Source: Myxococcales bacterium (GTDB lineage Bacteria; Myxococcota_A; UBA9160; SZUA-336). Taken from it: a DNA stretch of 64,000 nt. The notes under the pieces were generated by a model. It was given only the letters and a program-made list of their open reading frames with translations, had not been told where the DNA came from and did no database searches. Location of the stretch: NCBI GenBank assembly GCA_013215565.1, contig JABSQV010000005.1, forward strand, positions 37,667 to 101,666, given 5' to 3'. This document shows positions 55,666-64,000 of the stretch, in pieces. A program made the translations under genes and the position numbers. Position 1 is the stretch's first letter. The number at the start of each line of letters is the position of its first letter.

Positions 55666-55906
55666 GCTTTGGTCCAACCTCCAAAACGCACCCCCGGCTT
55701 GAAGCCGCAGACGGACCGGGATAGGCCGCCTCTTCCCCGGTTCAGTCGAAGTGGCCAACGGAGTCTGTCATCACCCCGACCTCGGGTCAACGGTGGAGCC
55801 GAAAACCGCCGCGGGGGCGGGCTGCCGGCACACTGCGGGGCTAACCCATCGCGGCTGGCCGGGCCTTCTAGGTCCCCAAGGCCCCGGGGCGGCTCGGGCG
55901 CACGGA

Positions 55907-56863
55907 CTATGCCGGCTTGTATCGAAAGTTGTGCTCGGCGTCGATGTAGCGCAGCGTCATCGAGCGGCTGCGCATGACGACCGACTGCGTCAAGGCTCCC
56001 TGCGGCCTGAATCGCACTCCCTTCAGGAAGTCCCCGGCCGTCACGCCGGTCGCCGCGAAGATGACGTCTCCCGAGGCCAGGTTATCCATTTCGAGCCGGG
56101 CATCGACGTCGTCGATTCCCATCGCACGAGCCCGGTCGATTTCCTCCTGGTTGCGCGGCTTGAGGCGTCCCTGGAACTCGCCGCCCAGGCAGCGAAGCGC
56201 AGCCGCCGCGATCACGCCCTCCGGGGCGCCACCGATCCCGAGCAGAAGATCTACCTCGGTCTCGCGGCTACAGGTTGCAATCGCGGCCGAGACGTCCCCG
56301 TCTTTGATCAGCTTCACACGCGCGCCCGCGGCCCGTACCTCCGCGAGCAGTTTCTCGTGCCGCGGCCGATCCAGGATCACGACCGTCAGATCCTCCACCG
56401 GAACCCCCTTGGCAAGGGCCACCGCCTGCAGATTCTCCGTCGGCGAACGGTCAAGGTCGATCGCACCGAGTGCCTCCCGCCCGACCGCAATCTTGTCCAT
56501 GTAGGTGTCGGGCGCGTGTAGCAGACTGCTCGGCTCCCCAGCCGCAATCACCGAGAGCGCGTTCGGCCCGCCGCTGGCGCAGATCGTCGTGCCCTCGAGT
56601 GGATCGAGTGCGATTTCGAGTTGCGGGCCGGAGCCCGTCCCGACCTTCTCCCCGATGAAGAGCATCGGAGCCTCATCCCGCTCGCCTTCCCCGATCACGA
56701 CCGTCCCATCCATCTCGATCCGATTCAGGGAGGACCGCATCGCGTCCACCGCAACCTGATCCGCCAGCGTCTCGTCGCCACGCCCCATCACCCGCGCACT
56801 CGCGAGCGCCGCAGCCTCCGTCGCGCGAACGAGTTCCAGTGCCATGTTTCTATCGATCGACAT
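55907..56863 (-). CDS. glpX: Class II fructose-1,6-bisphosphatase GlpX
   Basis: 318 residues. GEGERDEAPMLFIGE and LDPLEGTTICA are the metal-binding motifs of the lithium-sensitive phosphatase fold, and GIGGAPEGVIAAAALRCLGG completes the site. It dephosphorylates fructose-1,6-bisphosphate in gluconeogenesis. It starts 5 bases after the thrC stop, so it is probably in the hom-thrC operon. Confidence 0.95.
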   Translation of the reverse strand: MSIDRNMALELVRATEAAALASARVMGRGDETLADQVAVDAMRSSLNRIEMDGTVVIGEGERDEAPMLFIGEKVGTGSGPQLEIALDPLEGTTICASGGPNALSVIAAGEPSSLLHAPDTYMDKIAVGREALGAIDLDRSPTENLQAVALAKGVPVEDLTVVILDRPRHEKLLAEVRAAGARVKLIKDGDVSAAIATCSRETEVDLLLGIGGAPEGVIAAAALRCLGGEFQGRLKPRNQEEIDRARAMGIDDVDARLEMDNLASGDVIFAATGVTAGDFLKGVRFRPQGALTQSVVMRSRSMTLRYIDAEHNFRYKPA

Positions 56864-56868
56864 CAGTG

Positions 56869-58236
56869 TTACTCCCCGGACCCGAAGCGCTTATCGATTT
56901 GACGTTGGATCTCGTCACGCACGGAATCGTAATTGGCGCGAAGCTCGATCGGCTGGTTCTGCAATTGCGCATCGATCCCCTCTAGCTGGTTCCTGTGATA
57001 GGCAACCTTGAAATCGGTGAACTTGAGCCCGTGCGCGGTCGAGAGCACCACGATCTTATCGTCCGCGCGGAACTCCTTGCGAGCAGCCAACTTCTTGAGC
57101 GCCCCGAGTGCGACCCCCGTGTGCGGACAGTTGAAGAGGCCGGTCCGGTCGGCCTCGGCGACCGCCTCGACGATTTCCGGCTCGCTCACCTGCTCCACGA
57201 TCCCGTCGAACCGGCGCAGGACCGCGATCGCCCTTTCGATCGAGACCGGGTTCCCGATCTGGATCGCGCTCGCCACGGTCGGAAGCGCCTGAACCGGCTC
57301 CACCTTCTCGAAGTCTGTCAGGTAGGAGAGATACAGCGGGTTCGCGCGCTGCGCCTGGGCGCACACGATCCGCGGCAGCCGTTCGATGATCCCGAGTTCC
57401 AACAACTCGAGCAGCCCCTTGCCCAGTGCGGACACGTTGCCGAGGTTGCCCCCGGGGACGATGATCCAATCTGGCACCTTCCAATCGAATTGCTGCACGA
57501 TCTCGATCCCGACCGTCTTCTGGCCCTCGATCCGTAGGCTGTTCATCGAGTTGGCCAGATAGATCCCATCCTTCTCGGCGATCTGCCTGACGATGGCCAT
57601 GCAGCCGTCGAAATCCGTCTCGAGCGACAGGGTGATCGCACCGTGGGCCAGCGGTTGAACGAGTTGCGCAACCGAGATCTTGTCCTTGGGAAGCAGAACC
57701 ACCGCTGGGATCCCGGCGTATGCCGCGTAGGCCGCCAGGGAGGCCGAGGTATCCCCGGTCGAGGCGCAGGCCACGGCCCGGATCTGCGAGTGATCCGCGC
57801 GCATCTGGTTCACAACCGAAACGAGCACGGTCATCCCCAGATCCTTGAAGCTTCCGGTATGCGAATTCCCGCAGAGTTTGAGCCACAGATCGTCGAGTCC
57901 GAGCATCTCCCCGAAGCGCTTGGCCCAGAACAGGTTGGTGTTCCCCTCGTACATCGAGACGATGTTTTCGTCTTCCACGACGGGACAGACGAGTTCCTTC
58001 TTGCCCCAGACCCCACTTCCGAAGGGCCAGTCCGTAGTCCGACTGCGACCGGCGAAGAGCCGCCGCCACTCCGCAGCCGAGGTTTGCAGCAGGGGCCCGA
58101 AATCGTGACGGACCTCGAGCAGGCCCTGACAGTTCGGGCAGCGGTAGATGACCTCGGTGAGCGACCAGCGGCCCGCACAGCCGCGAAAGCACTCGAACCA
58201 GGCGCGGTAGCCGGTCCCAGGTGACGCGAACGACAC
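56869..58236 (-). CDS. thrC: Threonine synthase
   Basis: 455 residues of the PLP fold-type II family. A zinc-ribbon-like N-terminus ([13 protein letters not shown], then [10 protein letters not shown]) precedes the catalytic core. The PLP lysine is in [12 protein letters not shown] (about residue 130). [18 protein letters not shown] and [14 protein letters not shown] bind the cofactor phosphate. It forms threonine from O-phosphohomoserine. It lies 2 bases after hom. A homoserine kinase gene is not in the window. Confidence 0.95.
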   Translation of the reverse strand: MSFASPGTGYRAWFECFRGCAGRWSLTEVIYRCPNCQGLLEVRHDFGPLLQTSAAEWRRLFAGRSRTTDWPFGSGVWGKKELVCPVVEDENIVSMYEGNTNLFWAKRFGEMLGLDDLWLKLCGNSHTGSFKDLGMTVLVSVVNQMRADHSQIRAVACASTGDTSASLAAYAAYAGIPAVVLLPKDKISVAQLVQPLAHGAITLSLETDFDGCMAIVRQIAEKDGIYLANSMNSLRIEGQKTVGIEIVQQFDWKVPDWIIVPGGNLGNVSALGKGLLELLELGIIERLPRIVCAQAQRANPLYLSYLTDFEKVEPVQALPTVASAIQIGNPVSIERAIAVLRRFDGIVEQVSEPEIVEAVAEADRTGLFNCPHTGVALGALKKLAARKEFRADDKIVVLSTAHGLKFTDFKVAYHRNQLEGIDAQLQNQPIELRANYDSVRDEIQRQIDKRFGSGE

Positions 58237-58238
58237 CG

Positions 58239-59564
58239 TCAGAGCTCTCGCTCGATGCGCAGCAACCGTGGAGTCGAGCAGATGTCCCCGAGCCGCGCGA
58301 CCTCAGCCAGGGCCGCGCGCAGCGCCGCCTCCTTGACCCGGTGAGTTAGGAGCACCACCGGGACCGCCTCCGATCGGCGTTCCTCCAGCTGGAGCAGCGA
58401 AGCGATCCCGATGTCGCGGTCGCCGAGCGCCCCGGCGAGATGCGCCAGCACCCCCGGGCGATCGAGGGCATCGAAGCGCAGGTAGAACTCCCCTTCCAGA
58501 TCCTCGAGGCGTCGCACGGGCAGGGCCCGCAGGGTCGGCGTCCCGAGAGGCGGGACCCGAACCCCCCCCGCAGCCGGCCCCAGCTTGCGGGAACGCGCGA
58601 GTTCCATCAAATCCGCCACGACCGCGCTCGCCGTCGGATCGGCGCCCGCGCCCGCGCCGTAATAGACGGTCGGTCCCGACTTCTGGCCACGCACCTCGAC
58701 CGCGTTCATCGCGCCTCCGGTCCTCGCCAGCATACTCTCGCAGGGCAGCAGCGTGGGGTGGACGCGGGCTTCGAGTCCCGCTTCGCTGCGCTTGGCGATC
58801 GCGAGCAGCTTGATCCGGAAACCGAAGCGGCGCGCGTAGTCGATGTCGACAGCCGAGATCTTCTCGATCCCCTCGGTCGCGATCTCCTCCGGGCCGATCT
58901 GGACCCCAAAAGCCAGGCCGCACAGAATCGCGAGCTTGTGCGCCGAGTCCGTTCCGTCGACGTCGAAGCTCGGATCCGCCTCGGCGTAGCCCAGATCCTG
59001 CGCCCGCTTGAGGCAGCTCTCGTACGGCTCCCCGTGCTCGTCCATTTCCGAGAGAATGTAGTTGCAGGTGCCGTTCACGATCCCGAAGACCTGCTCGAGC
59101 CGATCGGCGCAGAGTCCCTCGCGCAGCGCGCGAAGTACCGGGATCGTGCCCGCTACACTGGCCTCGAAGCCGATTTCGATGCCGCAACGCGCCGCGGTCT
59201 CGTAAATCTCGAAACCGTGGTGGGCCAGCAGCGCCTTGTTGGCCGTCACCACGCCCTTTCCCGCCTCGAGTGCCGCAATCACGATCTCGCGGGCTACGCC
59301 GGTGCCACCGACGAGTTCGACGACCAGCCCGACCCGGGGATCCCCGATCACGTCCCGCCAGTCGGAGGAGCAGTCGAAGCCCGAGAGGTCGATCCCCCGG
59401 TCGGACCCGAGATCCAGGTCGGCAATCCGCACGAGTTCGAGCGGATGGCCGAGACGCTCCCGGATCAACTCCGCGTGCTCGAGCAGGATGCGCGCGGTCC
59501 CGGTACCGATGGTCCCGAGGCCGACCAGGCCTACGCCGACAGCGTCGCCCGGCAGTTCAGACAT
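58239..59564 (-). CDS. hom: Homoserine dehydrogenase
   Basis: The start is set at the ATG at 59564, overlapping the alaC stop by 8 bases (441 residues). NAD(P)-binding [13 protein letters not shown], catalytic-domain [13 protein letters not shown] and [14 protein letters not shown] are clear. The C-terminal ACT domain (about 360-435, [20 protein letters not shown]) indicates threonine feedback. It reduces aspartate semialdehyde to homoserine. Confidence 0.95.
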   Translation of the reverse strand: MSELPGDAVGVGLVGLGTIGTGTARILLEHAELIRERLGHPLELVRIADLDLGSDRGIDLSGFDCSSDWRDVIGDPRVGLVVELVGGTGVAREIVIAALEAGKGVVTANKALLAHHGFEIYETAARCGIEIGFEASVAGTIPVLRALREGLCADRLEQVFGIVNGTCNYILSEMDEHGEPYESCLKRAQDLGYAEADPSFDVDGTDSAHKLAILCGLAFGVQIGPEEIATEGIEKISAVDIDYARRFGFRIKLLAIAKRSEAGLEARVHPTLLPCESMLARTGGAMNAVEVRGQKSGPTVYYGAGAGADPTASAVVADLMELARSRKLGPAAGGVRVPPLGTPTLRALPVRRLEDLEGEFYLRFDALDRPGVLAHLAGALGDRDIGIASLLQLEERRSEAVPVVLLTHRVKEAALRAALAEVARLGDICSTPRLLRIEREL

Positions 59565-60741
59565 CGCCCAGGACCCGGCGAATGCCGCGCACGGCCTGGC
59601 GGATGCGCTGCCGGTTCTCGACCAGCGCAAAGCGGATGTAGCCCTCGCCAGAGGGGCCAAAGCCCACCCCGGGCGCGACCGCGACGGAGGCACGCTCCAG
59701 CAAGAGCTTCGAAAACTCCAAGGAACCGGCCTCCCGGAAGGGCTCGGGCACCTGGGCCCAGACAAACATCGTCGCAAGCGGCTTCTCGACCTTCCAGGCC
59801 GGGCGCGGGCCGGGCTGTGCCAGGCCGTCGATCAGGACGTCGCGCCGCATACGGTACTCGTCCACGATTTCTTCAACGCAATCCTGGGGACCGTCGAGCG
59901 CCGCGATCGCCGCGATCTGGATCGGCTGGAAGGTTCCGTAGTCGACGTAGCTCTTCACACGTGCGAGCGCCTGGATCATATCGGGATTCCCGGCCCCGAA
60001 TCCCACGCGCCAGCCCGCCATCGAGTGCGACTTGGAGAGCGAAGTGAACTCGATCGCGACCTCTTTCGCACCGGGCACCTGCAGCACGCTGGGCGGCTCG
60101 TAGCCGTCGTAGGAAATCTCCGCGTAGGCCAGGTCGTGCACCAGGATCAGTTCGTTCTCGCGGCAGAATTCGACGAGCCCGCTCAGGAACGGAAGATCCA
60201 CCACCACGGTGGTCGGGTTGTGCGGAAACGACGCGATCACGAGTTTCGGATGGGGCCAGGTCAGCCGAACCGTATCTCTCAGCCGATCCAGAAATTCTGC
60301 CAGCGGCAGCAGCGGAACCCGAACCAGTTCACCCCCGGCAATCACGACCGAAAAGCTGTGGATCCCGAAGCAGGGGTCGGGGACCATCGCGGTCTCGCCG
60401 CGGCTGAGCGCCGCGAGTACAAAGTGGCTGAGCCCCTCCTTCGCCCCGATGGTGGTGATCGTCTCGGTCGCAGGATCGAGTTCCACCTGGTACCGCCTCG
60501 CGTACCAACGGCCGATGGCCCTCCGCAGGTTCGGGAGTCCCCGCGATGCAGAGTAGCGGTGGTTGCGAGGATCGCGCACCGCTTCGATCAGTTTTTCGAC
60601 GATGTGGGGCGGCGTCGGAATGTCGGGATTCCCGAATCCGAGGTCGATCACGTCTTCGCCCCGACGCCGGGCTTCGAGCTTGAGTTCGTTCACGGCGCCC
60701 AGAACGTACGGGGGCAGGCGCTCTACCTTCTCGAACTTCAT
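59557..60741 (-). CDS. alaC: Alanine-type class I aminotransferase AlaC
   Basis: The ATG at 60741 overlaps the lipA stop by 4 bases and gives 394 residues. MKFEKVERLPPYVLGAVNEL and DVIDLGFGNPDIPTPPHIVEKL are typical of AlaC (glutamate-pyruvate aminotransferase). The PLP lysine is in SLSKSHSMAGWRVGF. In relatives it precedes hom-thrC, as here, so a link to Asp-family amino acids is likely. Methionine or diaminopimelate transaminase activity cannot be excluded. Confidence 0.92.
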   Translation of the reverse strand: MKFEKVERLPPYVLGAVNELKLEARRRGEDVIDLGFGNPDIPTPPHIVEKLIEAVRDPRNHRYSASRGLPNLRRAIGRWYARRYQVELDPATETITTIGAKEGLSHFVLAALSRGETAMVPDPCFGIHSFSVVIAGGELVRVPLLPLAEFLDRLRDTVRLTWPHPKLVIASFPHNPTTVVVDLPFLSGLVEFCRENELILVHDLAYAEISYDGYEPPSVLQVPGAKEVAIEFTSLSKSHSMAGWRVGFGAGNPDMIQALARVKSYVDYGTFQPIQIAAIAALDGPQDCVEEIVDEYRMRRDVLIDGLAQPGPRPAWKVEKPLATMFVWAQVPEPFREAGSLEFSKLLLERASVAVAPGVGFGPSGEGYIRFALVENRQRIRQAVRGIRRVLGDV

Positions 60742-61643
60742 GGCCGCACTTCGGAGTCGATCAACCCCGATACCTGATCGGCGCGGAAGGAACTGCGCAC
60801 GAGCGGTCCACTCTGCACGTGCCGAAAGCCGAGCCCGAGCGCGCTTTCGCGATACGCTTCGAACTCGTCGGGCTCCAGGTAGCGCGTCACCGGCAGGTGC
60901 CGGAGCGACGGCCGCAGGTACTGGCCCAGTGTCAGCGCATGCACTCCGCTGCGCCTGAGGTCGGACATCACCGTCAGGACCTCCTCGCCGCGCTCGCCGA
61001 GACCGAGCATGAGGCCCGACTTGACGATCATCCGCGGGTAGCACGAGGCGACACGTTCCAACAGGGCCAGGGAACGCGCGTACAAGGCTCCAGGGCGTAC
61101 CCGTCGATAGAGTCTGGGGACGGTTTCGAGATTGTGGTTGTAGACGTGCGGGCCCGCGTCGGCGATCCGGTCGATCGCGGCCGTGTCCCCGCGAAAGTCG
61201 GGCGTTAGCACCTCGCGGGTCGCCCCTGGAAGGGCGTTGCGCAGGGCCGCCAGCGTTGCCACGAACTGAAGCGAGCCTCCATCCGCAAGGTCGTCCCGGT
61301 TCACGCTCGTCAGTACCACGTGGGCCAGGCCCAGTTCGGCCGCCGCACGGGCGACCCGGCCGGGCTCGGCGAGATCGACCGGCCCCGGTCGGCCGGTCGC
61401 CACATCGCAGAATCGGCAGGCGCGGGTACAGATGGCGCCCAGCAACATGAAGGTCACGGTCCCGCGCGAGAAACACTCCAGAAGGTTCGGGCAGCGCGCC
61501 TCTTCGCAGACCGAATGAAGCCCATGGCGCCGCAAGCCGCGGCGAAGTTCATCGGCGGCGGCCCTCGGGACCGGCTGGGGGCGGCACCAGACAGGCAGCC
61601 GCGGAGGCCGCCCGGCATCTGGAACGAGTTCGGGACTACGCAT
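60738..61643 (-). CDS. lipA: Lipoyl synthase
   Basis: Start set at the ATG at 61643 (MRSPELVPDAGRPPRLPVWC), giving 301 residues. Both iron-sulfur clusters are visible: the auxiliary motif CEEARCPNLLEC and the radical SAM motif CTRACRFCDV. The C-terminal RSS motif reads VRSSFRA. It inserts sulfur at C6 and C8 of protein-bound octanoate. No lipB is adjacent. It heads the lipA-alaC-hom-thrC-glpX run. Confidence 0.95.
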   Translation of the reverse strand: MRSPELVPDAGRPPRLPVWCRPQPVPRAAADELRRGLRRHGLHSVCEEARCPNLLECFSRGTVTFMLLGAICTRACRFCDVATGRPGPVDLAEPGRVARAAAELGLAHVVLTSVNRDDLADGGSLQFVATLAALRNALPGATREVLTPDFRGDTAAIDRIADAGPHVYNHNLETVPRLYRRVRPGALYARSLALLERVASCYPRMIVKSGLMLGLGERGEEVLTVMSDLRRSGVHALTLGQYLRPSLRHLPVTRYLEPDEFEAYRESALGLGFRHVQSGPLVRSSFRADQVSGLIDSEVRP

Positions 61644-61729
61644 ACAAAAACGTGAATTTATTGAAGAAACATCTCGCGTGCCAGCCCGGATCGGAGCCCG
61701 GTCCGGGCTGGGCACGGCCCGGAAGGGCC

Positions 61730-64000
61730 TCACACAACGCCCGAAAACTCGAGCCGGCGCCCCCACCGGCGCAGCACCGCAGCCCGCAGGCTCGCACTCG
61801 CCGCAAGTCCCGGATCACGCGCGACGAGTTGCCGCGCGGCCTGACGGATCGGCTCGATCAACTCAGCATGACGCACGAGATCGGCGAGGCGCAGGTCCGG
61901 GAGATGGCCCGCCTGCCGGGTTCCCAGCCACTCGCCCGCTCCGCGGATCTCGAGATCCGCCCGGGCGATCTCGAAGCCGCTCGCGCTGCGCTCCAGAATT
62001 GCGAGACGCCGGGCGGCCTCCTCGCTTCGGGGATCTGCGACCAGAATCGCGCTTCCGGGCCGCTCGCCCCGGCCGACCCGGCCACGAAGCTGGTGGAGCT
62101 GAGCAAGACCGAAGCGCTCTGCATTCTGAACCACCAGAAGCGTCGCGTTGGCGACATCGATGCCTACCTCGATCACGGTCGTCGCCACCAGGACCCGGGT
62201 CTCGCCGCGGACGAAGCGCTGCATCGCGGCAATTCGCTCGGCCGGGTCGAGACGTCCGTGGACGAGCCCGACGCTCACGCCAGGGAGCGCCTTCTTCAGA
62301 CGCTGGGACCCGCGCGTGGCGTCGAGCAGGTCCTGCTTCTCGGACTCCTCGATGAGCGGATAGACCACGTAGACCTGTTCCCCGCGCCCGACCGTGCGAC
62401 GCAACGCTTCGAGCGCCTCCCGCGCCGCCGCGGGCGGAACCACACGGGTCCGGACCGGCGCCCGGCCCGCCGGGCGCTCGCGCAGCAGCGACTGATCGAG
62501 GTCGCCGTACACAATACGCGCCAGCGTCCGCGGGATCGGCGTCGCCGTCATCACCAGCAGATGCGGAGGCCTGCCGGGCGCCCCTTTCTCGGTGATCGCG
62601 CGCCGCTGTTCGACCCCGAAGCGATGCTGCTCGTCGATCACGACCAGGCGCAGACCGGGAAGCGGCGTGCCTTTCTCCAGCAGCGCGTGGGTCCCGACCA
62701 CGATCGCCAGCTCGCGCCGCTCGAGGGCCTGCCCGAGGACGCGCCGTTCGCGGGCCAGAACGCTCCCAGTGATCAGGGCCGTCCGCAGACCGACTTTGCC
62801 CGCGAGTTCGCGGAAGACCGCGTGGTGTTGCTCGGCCAGGATCTCGGTCGGGGCCAGAACGGCCGTGAGGCCGCCGGCCGCACGCGCCGCCACTGCTGCC
62901 AGAATCGCCAGGACCGTCTTTCCGGTGCCGACGTCGCCGAGCAGCAAGCGGTTCATGGGCTGCGGGCGGGCGAGATCGGCCGCAATCTCCTGCCAGGCGC
63001 CTACCTGGTCCTGCGTGAGCCGGAAGCCGAACGCCCCGATTGCGCGCGCCACGCTCGGATGCTCGGGCGCAAGCGGCAGGGTCGTACGCTCGGCGAGCCG
63101 CGCGCGACGGATCTCGAGTCCCACCAGCAGAACGAACAACTCTTCCGCAACCAGCCGCAGGTGATAGGGAGTCCGCCGGTCCCGGAGTTCGGCCGGGTCG
63201 AGTTCCGGATCGGGCTCGTGCACCTGCCGAAGCGACTCTCCGAGTTCCGCGAGCCCGAGTGAACGGACGACGGCCGGAGGAAGAAAACCCTCGACGAGGT
63301 CCGCCGCGTGCAGCGCCGCGGCTGCGACGATGCGCCGCAGCGTCCGTGCGGGAATCCCCTCGACCGCCGAGTAGACGGGAACGATCCGGGCGAGGTTCTC
63401 GTGTGGAGTCTCGTCGCCCAGGATCTCGATCTCGGGATGATGTAGCTCCTTCGAGTAGCGGTAACGCCGGACGTCTCCGGCGACCAGAAGCCGCACGCCG
63501 GGGCGAATCCGTTCCTCGAAGTGCGCGAGCCCCCTAAACCACTTCAGACTTACGGAGGCGCCGCCATCGCTCACCACGGCCTCGAAGAACCGGCGGCCCC
63601 CCCGGATCGGAACGCTGCCGACACGCGTGACGGTCCCCTCGAAGACCGCGGGGTGTCCGACGCGAAGTTCTGCAATCGAGCTCAGATCGCGGCGATCCTC
63701 GTAGCCCCGAGGAAGAAAGAACAGCAGGTCCTCGACCGTCTCGATCTCCTTGCGCGCCAGTGACACCGCCGTCTTCGGGCCGACTCCCTTCACGCGCTCC
63801 GTGCTTCGGGCAAGCACGAGGACGGGATAATCCTCGGCTGCGAGCGGCGCGAGTGCACGTTCGAGACGAACCAGAGCCCGCTGATCGATCGCGGCTCCGC
63901 TCAGCTCGGCACGAACTCGCTCGAGTCGCCGGCCCGCGTCCGACGGAATAGAGAGCGACGCCGCGTGCTCCAGCGCTCGTCGCAGCGTCTGAGGGAAATC
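61730..64000 (-). CDS. recG: ATP-dependent DNA helicase RecG, 5' end cut by window
   Basis: The frame stays open from the track start at 63817 to the right edge, adding 61 codons (DFPQTLRRALEHAASLSIPS and on), so 756 residues are visible and the start lies outside. The segment VKGVGPKTAVSLARKEIETVEDLLFFLPRGYED begins the wedge domain. Helicase motifs: I GDVGTGKT, II DEQHRFG, III TATPIPRT, VI QLRGRVGRG. RecG remodels stalled forks and recombination intermediates. The region ahead of the wedge domain marks the long form with an N-terminal extension. Confidence 0.95.
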   Translation of the reverse strand, partial: DFPQTLRRALEHAASLSIPSDAGRRLERVRAELSGAAIDQRALVRLERALAPLAAEDYPVLVLARSTERVKGVGPKTAVSLARKEIETVEDLLFFLPRGYEDRRDLSSIAELRVGHPAVFEGTVTRVGSVPIRGGRRFFEAVVSDGGASVSLKWFRGLAHFEERIRPGVRLLVAGDVRRYRYSKELHHPEIEILGDETPHENLARIVPVYSAVEGIPARTLRRIVAAAALHAADLVEGFLPPAVVRSLGLAELGESLRQVHEPDPELDPAELRDRRTPYHLRLVAEELFVLLVGLEIRRARLAERTTLPLAPEHPSVARAIGAFGFRLTQDQVGAWQEIAADLARPQPMNRLLLGDVGTGKTVLAILAAVAARAAGGLTAVLAPTEILAEQHHAVFRELAGKVGLRTALITGSVLARERRVLGQALERRELAIVVGTHALLEKGTPLPGLRLVVIDEQHRFGVEQRRAITEKGAPGRPPHLLVMTATPIPRTLARIVYGDLDQSLLRERPAGRAPVRTRVVPPAAAREALEALRRTVGRGEQVYVVYPLIEESEKQDLLDATRGSQRLKKALPGVSVGLVHGRLDPAERIAAMQRFVRGETRVLVATTVIEVGIDVANATLLVVQNAERFGLAQLHQLRGRVGRGERPGSAILVADPRSEEAARRLAILERSASGFEIARADLEIRGAGEWLGTRQAGHLPDLRLADLVRHAELIEPIRQAARQLVARDPGLAASASLRAAVLRRWGRRLEFSGVV

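Overview
The window is a compact, high-GC bacterial chromosome segment (about 65-68% G+C by eye) with no sign of phage, insertion sequences, CRISPR or other mobile DNA. Gene content suggests a deltaproteobacterial or Myxococcota-like lineage: an MglA-type small GTPase, a PilT-type ATPase, a membrane Ser/Thr kinase with repeats, an ftsH-cdaA-cdaR-glmM-pdxJ block, and alaC-hom-thrC next to lipA and recG. That placement is an inference from gene families, not from a marker-gene tree.

Layout. (1) 1-13.7 kb, all minus strand: thiolase, 3-hydroxybutyryl-CoA dehydrogenase, fused isobutyryl-CoA mutase (icmF), methylmalonyl-CoA mutase and its chaperone MeaB, an MglA-like GTPase, ribBA with an overlapping PadR regulator, then a MoxR ATPase and a CoxE-like von Willebrand A protein cut by the left edge. 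The first five form an acyl-CoA and propionyl-CoA metabolism set. (2) 13.8-29.9 kb, minus: a sixteen-gene, mostly overlapping train, in transcription order tilS, ftsH, cdaA, cdaR, glmM, pdxJ, acpS-like, nnr, tsaE, lysC, comEA-like, yihY, iscS, mnmA, rnc, era. (3) 30-38 kb, mostly plus: a TPR-like/Ser-Thr kinase fusion, an AMP-dependent acyl-CoA ligase with a diheme cytochrome, a LuxR-type regulator facing a small excisionase-type DNA-binding protein, a tRNA-Met(CAT) and thiC. (4) 38-44.5 kb, minus: a small membrane protein, dGTPase, an unknown protein, a large protein with a DHH-like C-terminal domain, and queE. (5) 44.5-52 kb: a HIT protein diverging from a class V aminotransferase, two lipoproteins, a secreted coiled-coil protein, and a plus-strand pair of a PilT-type ATPase and a histidine kinase. 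(6) 52-64 kb, minus: recG (cut by the right edge), lipA, alaC, hom, thrC, glpX, khpA, a V4R-PAS histidine kinase, a TPR protein, two very small basic proteins (a bS22/AURKAIP1-like protein and a 31-residue KKATR-repeat protein) and rpoZ.

No complete new defence or mobile system was recognised. The parts least explained by known families are the DHH-like/dGTPase/queE cluster, the TPR-like repeat kinase, an AcpS homologue lacking both metal-binding acidic residues, the repeat mini-protein with its structured leader, and the PadR regulator overlapping ribBA behind a palindrome. Four genes missing or mis-framed in the ORF track were found by reading the sequence: the VWA gene at 1-939, rnc from a CTG start, bS22-like and the KKATR mini-gene. 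Start sites of many others were moved inward.
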